Notes under the pieces: model-generated
What the model saw: the letters and a program-made list of their open reading frames with translations, nothing else
Database searches by the model: none
What the model was told of the DNA's origin: nothing
Origin: Nitrospinaceae bacterium
Lineage (GTDB): Bacteria; Nitrospinota; Nitrospinia; Nitrospinales; VA-1
DNA length: 11,541 nt
Direction: 5' to 3'
Assembly (NCBI GenBank): GCA_029937635.1
Contig: JAPYPM010000057.1
Span: 1-11,541, forward strand
Made by a program: the position numbers and the translations under genes
Shown: in pieces, positions 6,528-11,541 of the stretch
Layout: each line of letters opens with the position of its first letter
How positions within the stretch are numbered: position 1 is the stretch's first letter

Positions 6528-7388
6528 TTATTTCTTCAGCATTTCCTCAAGTTCAAAAAAATTTGGTCGGACGCTACTTGGGATCGCTCGACGTCCAAAT
6601 TCAACGGCCATTTGTGGTGCCATTTTCATTACATAGCACATTATTATTGTTTTTATTACATACATCATTTCTTTTTCTTTATCTGCAAGGAGTTCTATTT
6701 TTTTTGCTAAGGGACCAACAAACCCATAGGACAAAAGAACTCCCAAGAAAGTTCCAACCAAGGCCGCACCTATAGAATTTCCTAGCACTTCTGGCGGCTC
6801 CGCAATTTTTGTCATAGTGAGAATTACCCCAAGAACGGCAGCAACGATACCCAGCGCGGGAAAAGATTCCGCAAGTGTATGTACACAATGAGCACTTTTA
6901 ACTTCTTCTTCATGAAAAAAATCAATCTCATTATCCATTAATGGCTCGAGTTCGTGAGATGGAATACTTTGTCCTGAAATGAGTAATCGAAAAGAATCGC
7001 ATAAAAAAAGAACGGGTATTTTTTTCTTTAATACCCGTGGATACTTTTTAAAGATTTCACTATCCTCCGGTTTGTCCATATCAGCTTCTAGTTTAAGCGC
7101 ACCTACTTTTTTGATTATTTTTAATATATCGTTCATTAGTAGAAGCGTATCTAAATATTCGGCCTTGGAGGTCGAGCTATGAAAAAATCCCTTGAATGAG
7201 GCATGTAGTGCCTCTTTAAGGTTGTGCCAATCATTCATAATGACAAATGCTCCAACTCCCGATCCTCCGATAATTAAAAGCTCAGATGGTTGCCAAAGCA
7301 AAGCCAAATTACCACCATGCCAGGTATAACCTCCTATTACACTGCCAATAACAATCAAGCAGCCAATTGTCGGCATTAATCTATCCAT
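6528..7388 (-). CDS. motA: Flagellar motor stator protein MotA
   Basis: MotA is the pentameric channel-forming partner of MotB in the inner membrane. The 286-residue protein has four membrane segments (about residues 5-22, 35-51, 174-194 and 205-226) and a large cytoplasmic loop between the second and third. The two prolines needed for coupling are present (P177 in SFPALGIVAAVLG, P226 in GFVGPLA). The loop charges that contact FliG correspond to K93 (in place of the Arg of E. coli) and E101 in KKVGALKLEAD. The C-terminus AVEFGRRAIPSSVRPNFFELEE is typical. The start ATG 7388 has AAAGGA at 7398-7403, nine bases upstream. Length and motifs are those of a working protein of the proteobacterial proton-type class. 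No other flagellar genes are in the window, so the stator genes stand apart from the main flagellar cluster, as they often do. A 22-bp palindrome lies 83 bases upstream of the start. Confidence 0.95.
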   Translation of the reverse strand: MDRLMPTIGCLIVIGSVIGGYTWHGGNLALLWQPSELLIIGGSGVGAFVIMNDWHNLKEALHASFKGFFHSSTSKAEYLDTLLLMNDILKIIKKVGALKLEADMDKPEDSEIFKKYPRVLKKKIPVLFLCDSFRLLISGQSIPSHELEPLMDNEIDFFHEEEVKSAHCVHTLAESFPALGIVAAVLGVILTMTKIAEPPEVLGNSIGAALVGTFLGVLLSYGFVGPLAKKIELLADKEKEMMYVIKTIIMCYVMKMAPQMAVEFGRRAIPSSVRPNFFELEEMLKK

Positions 7389-7471
7389 TAAACTAAATCC
7401 TTTAATTTTTATTAAATCATTTAATTGGGCGTTACCAATAAGGCCACAATAGAACCATTATTTTCTACTTA

Positions 7472-7493
7472 ACCATCAATATATATTGATGGT
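7472..7493. promoter_or_regulatory. Perfect 22-bp palindrome upstream of motA (possible operator)
   Basis: The arms ACCATCAATAT and ATATTGATGGT are exact reverse complements with no spacer, centred about 95 bases upstream of the motA ATG. There is no T-run on either side, so it does not look like a terminator. Length, perfection and position suggest the site of a dimeric regulator of motA, or a cruciform; which protein binds is unknown. Confidence 0.5.
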
Positions 7494-7856
7494 ATTTATG
7501 TATTGCATTAATGTTCGTACAGAATTTAAGTCAAACTCTATATATGACTCTTATCGGCAAATCTAAGCTTAAAAGATAGTTAGAGTAGGCTTATAGAGAA
7601 ACAGACCAATGTTTGCGGTGTGAGAAAAAAATAACTTTGATTAGCTTAACCCCTTCAACGTCGATAATTTAAAAGGTTATAAAAATTGTTAACAAACCTA
7701 TCTTTTTCAATTCTTAAGTGGTTTTACTCCTTTGCACATCAGTATTCAATCATAAATCAGGTATAAGTAATGGAGACGGGCTAACAGTAGAAATAATTTG
7801 ATACGCACCTATGCAAAGTGTTCCTCTTCGCGATCTGTACATTGTCTTCATTCCTA

Positions 7857-7973
7857 ATGGGTGATCATTTGATCAGAGTAAGTTGTCCACAAAGTGCTCA
7901 CCCAAGAAATTTTGATAGCAAGACTGTTAAAACTGGAAGAGAAAAGGTTAGCTGTGTCAAATGCAACAGGTGA
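7857..7973 (+). pseudogene. Possible zinc-ribbon gene remnant, 38 codons
   Basis: From ATG 7857 the frame reads MGDHLIRVSCPQSAHPR and later TGREKVSCVKCNR before TGA 7971-7973. The frame stays open after that stop for another 22 codons to TAA 8040-8042. The layout (a CPxx pair, about 25 residues, then CxxC with GR.KV before it) resembles small bacterial zinc ribbons of the kind found in front of other domains. The second Cys of the first pair is Ser here, which would break the metal site. No ribosome site is visible. This is an inference from a short match and could be coincidence. Confidence 0.25.
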
Positions 7974-8041
7974 AGGTTGAGAATTTATAAAGAAACGTTT
8001 TACTCAAGTGTCTATAACATGAGTAGAGGAAACTTAAGATA

Positions 8042-8053
8042 ATCTCGCGAGAT
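8042..8053. repeat. 12-bp palindrome with CGCG core
   Basis: ATCTCGCGAGAT is a perfect inverted repeat and stands out as a CG-rich island in very AT-rich DNA, about 105 bases beyond the radical SAM stop. It could be a protein-binding site; no partner gene suggests which. Confidence 0.3.
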
Positions 8054-8136
8054 AACAAGGTTGGTTAGTTTACACGTTAAAGTTTACCTGAAGTTACGAT
8101 AATAAGAGTAGGTTATTTAGCGTATTGAGACTTTTG

Positions 8137-8156
8137 AAAAAAAAACTTGAATAAGT
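8137..8156 (-). terminator. Weak terminator after the radical SAM gene
   Basis: On the minus strand, ACTT-ATTC-AAGT (plus 8145-8156) begins just after the stop codon and runs into nine Ts (plus A-run 8137-8145). The T-run is good, but the stem has only four pairs, so its strength is doubtful. Confidence 0.3.
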
Positions 8157-8157
8157 A

Positions 8158-9705
8158 TCACAATTCTCCAGTATGATATGAAGCTAAACGTAGACGATCT
8201 TCTTTTACACCGGAAACTTTTTTAGTGCCGTCCATATAAGTTTTAAAAATATAATTAAAAAAACGCGTGTTGACAATTAGATAGCGAGCGACTGCTGAGA
8301 GATTTGTAAATCGCAATAAAAATGCTCGCACTATTTTGAAAAAAATCCTATCCAGCGACCAATGTCCTTTAAATGAGCGGTACCAAAAATAAAGAAATTC
8401 AAATTGAACTCGCCATTTTGGAAAATCTGGGAGCTCTAAAGTTGCCCTATGTCTTTCGTTACTTGTTTCTGTACCACCTTCAGGAATTACTCCTTGCTCA
8501 ACAGCAACATCATAAAGATCCGTACCTAAGTAAGGGTAAAATATAGACAACTGAACATCTTCAGGTTGAAGTTCACGCACAACCTTGACGGTCTCAAGGT
8601 AATCATCAAAAGTTTCTCCTGGGACACCCATAAGAACCAAAAGAGATGATGCCACTCCAAATTCCCTTGCAGTACGACAAAAATTTATCAGTTCCTTATT
8701 AGTATATCTTGGTCGTTTAAGAATCTGACGACGTACTCGCTCAGAACCAGACTCCAAGCCTACATTTAAAGCGGTAACTTGTGCTTTTTGACAGAGCTCT
8801 AAAAATTTTCTGTATTTTTCCTCATTGCGAACAAAATTGGAATGAAGGGCTAAGTTAATTCTGAAGGTCAAATCATTATTACGCTTATTGTTGTATTCAG
8901 CTAATTTTTCAAACAGATCAAGTCCTTTTGTAATATCAGCCCCAACGGTTTCAATCTCTAGATAAATATGATTCATCCGTGGATACTGCTTTGTTAATGT
9001 ATCAATTTCGGAAATCATATCTTCTGAAGAGCGATAGCGTACATACTTTCCTTCAGACAATTCTTCCATTGCATGGTTTGAGCAATAGGTACATTTATAA
9101 GGACATCCACGTCCTACCAAAATAGAGGCTTCTTCATGAGGGTTGGCAATCCAAGGTTCCCAAAGTGTTCGATCAACATGGGGAATCGTATCAAGGTCTT
9201 CATTAAAAGGAGCTGTCGAATTTTTTTCAATTTCGCCAGTTTGAGGATCCCGTATCCATAGATTAGGAATCTCTGTAGGCCACTTCCCATCTTTTAATTG
9301 ACCGGCTAAACTCACTACAGCAGAATCACCTTCACTTACGCATATAGCATCCACATTTGGACACTTAATCGCGTTGTCCGGTGCCAAAGAGCTGTGATGC
9401 CCACCGAGAACCACAAAAATATCTGGATCTAATTCTTTTATCAGTGCGGCAGCACGTTCAATTGCAGGAAACTGAGAAGATACGGCAGTCAGACAAAATA
9501 GCTGTGGTTTCTTTTCTCTGATATAGGTTTCTAATATTTTTCTAAGAGGGGTAACAGGGCTAATCACGAATAAATTAACGTCATGTCTTGCAACCTTTAA
9601 AACGGTAGCAATTATAGAAATTCCGAACGGAATTTCCATTGGCGATCTCATTGGTTTGTCAATTGAACAATAATTTTCAATCGAATATATGCATCCAACT
9701 CTCAA
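8158..9705 (-). CDS. Radical SAM protein with B12-binding-type N-terminal domain
   Basis: A 515-residue enzyme of the cobalamin-binding-domain radical SAM superfamily, which cleaves S-adenosylmethionine with a [4Fe-4S] cluster to start radical chemistry. Residues 1-140 form a Rossmann-like B12-binding-type domain (PFGISIIATVL at 26-36, VVLGGHHSSLAPD at 98-110). The cluster motif is C201-x3-C205-x2-C208 in VGRGCPYKCTYCSNH. Downstream are family landmarks YVRYRS (221-226), LNVGLESGSE.V (313-324) and LMGVPGETFDDY (358-369). The C-terminal 90 residues are basic and rich in aromatics and may be membrane-proximal. The canonical cobalamin-binding DxHxxG is absent, as in many members of this group, so true B12 use is open. 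The start is a TTG at 9705: the in-frame stop is only five codons upstream, and the next Met (19) would cut the first strand. AGGA lies about ten bases before it. The substrate is unknown; the nearby nonulosonic-acid operon hints at glycan or lipid modification, but the genes are not in one operon. Confidence 0.9.
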   Translation of the reverse strand: MRVGCIYSIENYCSIDKPMRSPMEIPFGISIIATVLKVARHDVNLFVISPVTPLRKILETYIREKKPQLFCLTAVSSQFPAIERAAALIKELDPDIFVVLGGHHSSLAPDNAIKCPNVDAICVSEGDSAVVSLAGQLKDGKWPTEIPNLWIRDPQTGEIEKNSTAPFNEDLDTIPHVDRTLWEPWIANPHEEASILVGRGCPYKCTYCSNHAMEELSEGKYVRYRSSEDMISEIDTLTKQYPRMNHIYLEIETVGADITKGLDLFEKLAEYNNKRNNDLTFRINLALHSNFVRNEEKYRKFLELCQKAQVTALNVGLESGSERVRRQILKRPRYTNKELINFCRTAREFGVASSLLVLMGVPGETFDDYLETVKVVRELQPEDVQLSIFYPYLGTDLYDVAVEQGVIPEGGTETSNERHRATLELPDFPKWRVQFEFLYFWYRSFKGHWSLDRIFFKIVRAFLLRFTNLSAVARYLIVNTRFFNYIFKTYMDGTKKVSGVKEDRLRLASYHTGEL

Positions 9706-9821
9706 AAGCTTATCATCCTAAATTTAAAAAAACGCCTATGGAAATCTTGAAATAAAAAAAATTATCCATAAAGCTCTGAAAAAAAGTGCGTAATTCATTG
9801 TCAGCTTAATGTATCATAAAA

Positions 9822-10292
9822 CTAAAATTTTTTAAAATGATATCTTGAAGAGGGCTGGGTTAGCATTTGATCGAATTTATCCTTTTCTTCATGCTTTTTG
9901 AATAATATTCTGGCTTGACTAATCCCCAAACAAACAATTGATCCATACAAATCTGTCAACATAACAGACTTATATTTCCGCAGTAAATTATCCCCTAGTA
10001 GTCCATTACGCAAGGCGTCAAAGTTTTCAGGTTTCTCATAAAATTCAAGTAATGCCTCTCGAGATGGGAACAACTCATCCTGAGTTTCTTGCATGAATTT
10101 CTTATAAACCTCAAAGACTTCTGGAAAAGAGGAAAGGTTTTCGTGAATAGAAAATATCCATTCGGCTACGCTAACTTCATACTGCATTAACAAGACTCTC
10201 AATGGTTTTAATTCTGAGGAGTTAAGAAATGAAGCTACAATAAACGCCAAACCTCGAAGCTCTAAATACTCTTCATATACGCACATCCCCAT
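9822..10292 (-). pseudogene. C-terminal fragment of a second radical SAM protein
   Basis: A 156-codon open frame whose body, from YEEYLELRGLAFIV on, looks like the C-terminal helical region that follows the catalytic barrel in some B12-binding radical SAM proteins: DELFPSREALLEFYEKPENF, GDNLLRKYK, then SIVCLGISQARILF. It has no cysteine cluster motif and no barrel. Its nominal start, ATG 10292, lies inside the CBS-domain gene in another frame, and its first five residues (MGMCV) come from that gene, so the start is accidental. I read it as the tail of a longer gene whose 5' part was replaced at about 10276-10285. An alternative is that it is a small stand-alone helical protein; the absence of a proper start argues against this. 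The identification of the parent family is from memory of its pattern and moderately sure. Confidence 0.55.
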
Positions 10293-10425
10293 CAGTAACT
10301 GTACCCATTAATTTCTGTGTACGATCAACGACGAGAGCAATTTGTCCTCCGGGACGATCAATAATTTTTAAGGCATCATGGATATTAGTATCCGGATTAA
10401 CCGTAAATTTTTCTAAATTTTTCAT
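10273..10425 (-). pseudogene. CBS-domain nucleotidyltransferase (PtmE-like), truncated after ~49 codons
   Basis: The frame begins with ATG 10425, overlapping the stop of the acetyltransferase gene as ATGA, which marks it as a translationally coupled operon member. It reads MKNLEKFTVNPDTNIHDALK, IIDRPGGQIALVVD, QKLMGTVTDGDVR and then stops at TGA 10273-10275. This is the first CBS motif of sugar-1-phosphate nucleotidyltransferases that carry two CBS motifs before the transferase domain (the PtmE group, making GDP-GlcN for legionaminic acid). Full-length members have about 350 residues; everything after the conserved TDGD(I/V)R is gone, replaced by a radical SAM tail in another frame. The sequence up to the break is clean, so the loss may be recent. 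If the operon still works, this step must be supplied elsewhere. Confidence 0.75.
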
Positions 10426-11042
10426 GCTATTTTTTCCTTGTCCCGAGCGGTTCCTTCAATATCTGATTTTACCAGAGTACCTGCACCCACCAGTACTTGG
10501 GCACCCACTCTGATGGATTGAAGAATTGTAGCACCTGCTCCGACGTGCCCAAGCTCTTCAATACAAACATTTCCACATAAGATAGCTCCTGGAGCCAGAT
10601 GAATATGCTGTCCAATTCGGCAGTCATGGTCAACAGAAGCACGCGTGTTGACTATAGTATTGTCTCCAATTTCACTACCGGACTGAATAATCGCTCCTGC
10701 CATAACTTGCACCCCTTCTCCCAATTTCACATCGGTAGCAATGATTGATGAGGGGTGAATAACTTTAATAAAACGATATCCTAGTTTTTTGAACTTTCTA
10801 AAGATTTTTTCACGCAAATACGGTTGTGATATGGACCCAATGCCATTAACCAAGCGGATTTCATTGGAGGAATATTTTTCAATCACTTCATCACCTCCCA
10901 GATAAGGAACCCCAAGAAGAGGCTGGTTTTGGTGATTCGTATCGGTCGTACCCAATAAATTTTCAGGACTCAATAATAAGGCATCGATCAATACTCTAGC
11001 GTGGCCTCCAGCGCCCAATACAATGACTGGCAAGGAATTCAT
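10422..11042 (-). CDS. neuD: NeuD/PglD-family sugar O-/N-acetyltransferase
   Basis: A 206-residue cytoplasmic acyltransferase of the NeuD/PglD family, which transfers acetyl from acetyl-CoA to a nonulosonic acid or a UDP-amino sugar. The N-terminal sugar-nucleotide domain shows VIVLGAGGHARVLIDAL (6-22) and the IGS turn (68-70). From about residue 95 a left-handed beta helix of hexapeptide repeats follows: HPSSIIATDVKLGEGVQ, GAIIQSGSEIGDNTIVNT, with the catalytic His at 139 in ASVDHDCRIG. The start ATG 11042 overlaps the neuB stop as ATGA, and its own stop overlaps the next ATG in the same way. The usual C-terminal (V)VGVPA(R) strand is missing; the protein ends KSDIEGTARDKEKIA, a few residues short of family length. 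That may reflect a late frameshift, but the kept ATGA junction argues that the end is genuine. Whether the substrate is sialic, legionaminic or another acid cannot be told. Confidence 0.85.
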   Translation of the reverse strand: MNSLPVIVLGAGGHARVLIDALLLSPENLLGTTDTNHQNQPLLGVPYLGGDEVIEKYSSNEIRLVNGIGSISQPYLREKIFRKFKKLGYRFIKVIHPSSIIATDVKLGEGVQVMAGAIIQSGSEIGDNTIVNTRASVDHDCRIGQHIHLAPGAILCGNVCIEELGHVGAGATILQSIRVGAQVLVGAGTLVKSDIEGTARDKEKIA

Positions 11043-11541
11043 AATGATATTTGCTCATCTGTTGAAAATGAACGACTCTCTTTTTTCCCCAACACATCCC
11101 AAAAGCGCATTGGCGAAAGACCTTCTCCCGGTCTTTTAAAAGTTATGTTTCCCTCAGAAAACACTTCACCTTTCAATATATCACAAGAGGCAACCAAACT
11201 CTTTCGGACATTTTTTTTATTCTCGATTTCAACAGGATCAGGAAATTTTTTTGCGCTTCCCATCGCCTGCTCAACATTACGAATAGAATCCACCATATAT
11301 TTGAACTCTGTGGGTTCCATGGAGGATTGGTGATCCGGCCCGTCAAAATTTCGGTTTAAAGTGAAATGTTTCTCAATGATTTTCGCTCCATTTGCTACGG
11401 CAGCCATCGGCACAGCGATTCCATTAGTATGGTCGGAGTAACCGATTTGAAGGCCAAACACCAGGTCGTTGTCACCTTTTTCTTGGGCCGGGGTGCTTTG
11501 GAAACTGCTCACCGTGCCTTGGGGGATTGTGGTGAGATTTT
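11039..11541 (-). CDS. neuB: NeuB-type nonulosonic acid synthase, C-terminal part (gene runs off the window)
   Basis: NeuB-family synthases condense phosphoenolpyruvate with an N-acetylated hexosamine to form sialic, legionaminic or pseudaminic acid. The window holds about the last 167 residues; the frame is open to the edge, so the internal GTG at 11512 is not the start. Visible: NLTTIP at the edge, GYSDHTNGI with the first Mn-binding His, GAKIIEKHFTLNR with the second, DGPDHQSSM, and the long helix MVDSIRNVEQAMGS. At the C-terminus is an antifreeze-like SAF domain (DILKGEVFSEGNITFKRPGEGLSP, then FWDVLGKK). Between NLTTIP and GYSDH there are about 16 more residues than I expect, rich in Ser/Thr/Gln. 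It heads the visible operon, with ATGA overlap into the acetyltransferase gene. The CBS-nucleotidyltransferase two genes on suggests legionaminic-type rather than classical sialic acid, but this is context only. Confidence 0.9.
   Translation of the reverse strand, partial: NLTTIPQGTVSSFQSTPAQEKGDNDLVFGLQIGYSDHTNGIAVPMAAVANGAKIIEKHFTLNRNFDGPDHQSSMEPTEFKYMVDSIRNVEQAMGSAKKFPDPVEIENKKNVRKSLVASCDILKGEVFSEGNITFKRPGEGLSPMRFWDVLGKKESRSFSTDEQISL

Larger units (their letters stand above)
7389..8157. other. Long gene-poor gap between motA and the radical SAM gene
   Basis: This 769-base stretch carries no intact gene of normal size. It contains the motA leader with a palindrome (7472-7493), a short plus-strand frame resembling a zinc-ribbon remnant (7857-7973), a GC-rich 12-bp palindrome (8042-8053) and a weak terminator for the radical SAM gene at the far end. 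The rest shows stops in every frame and no recognisable motif. Confidence 0.6.

Noticed and set aside
6563..7182. Open frames on both strands within motA (6563-6775, 6679-6888, 6979-7182)
   Set aside because: All overlap the well-conserved motA frame and show no family features or plausible start context.
7884..7892. TTGTCCACA resembling a DnaA box
   Set aside because: A single near-match without neighbouring boxes, an AT-rich unwinding element or dnaA/dnaN; not an origin.
11001..11333. 110-codon plus-strand open frame
   Set aside because: Antisense to neuB and neuD, both supported by catalytic motifs and ATGA overlap.
1..11541. CRISPR arrays, tRNA or rRNA genes, transposases, phage genes
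   Set aside because: No regularly spaced repeats, no cloverleaf-like or rRNA-like sequence and no transposase or integrase motifs were found on reading both strands.

Overview
The window is AT-rich DNA from what looks like a flagellated, polysaccharide-coating Gram-negative bacterium. The evidence is a proteobacterial-type MotA/MotB stator pair, a secreted Kelch protein with a classical signal peptide, and the end of a nonulosonic (sialic/legionaminic-type) acid operon. Nothing in the sequence fixes the genus. No rRNA, tRNA, CRISPR array, insertion sequence or phage gene was seen.

Layout. Positions 49-734 (+) hold a 5'-truncated, frameshifted zinc-type alcohol dehydrogenase remnant. On the minus strand follow an NADPH-dependent FMN reductase (1093-1617), a Sel1-repeat gene split by a frameshift (1825-2396) and a small DoxX-like membrane protein (2499-2786). 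A probable three-gene minus-strand unit comes next: two previously unlisted small membrane proteins (4430-4594 and 4290-4379), each behind a strong Shine-Dalgarno, then a signal-peptide Kelch protein (3294-4253). Positions 4741-5446 (+) are a decayed FetB/UPF0014 iron-export permease with three in-frame stops. The stator genes motA (6528-7388) and motB (5524-6333) lie on the minus strand but are 194 nt apart, and a perfect 22-bp palindrome sits 83 nt upstream of motA. A 768-nt gene-poor gap precedes a radical SAM protein with a cobalamin-binding-type N-terminal domain (8158-9705). The right edge is the 3' end of a minus-strand operon, neuB (partial) > neuD-like acetyltransferase > CBS-domain nucleotidyltransferase, with ATGA overlaps at both junctions. 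The CBS gene breaks off after about 49 codons and runs into the C-terminal fragment of a second radical SAM gene.

Overall reading. Apparently intact genes cover only about half of the window. Five or six loci are broken (alcohol dehydrogenase, Sel1, fetB, CBS nucleotidyltransferase, radical SAM fragment, perhaps a zinc-ribbon gene) and several gaps are long. This is the picture of a genome region in active erosion. The functional themes left are flagellar torque generation and the supply of a nonulosonic acid for surface glycans or flagellin glycosylation. No complete, clearly new system is visible. The best candidates for novelty are the small-protein/Kelch unit, the CBS/radical-SAM junction and the A-AAG-GGG slippery heptamer at the Sel1 frame change.
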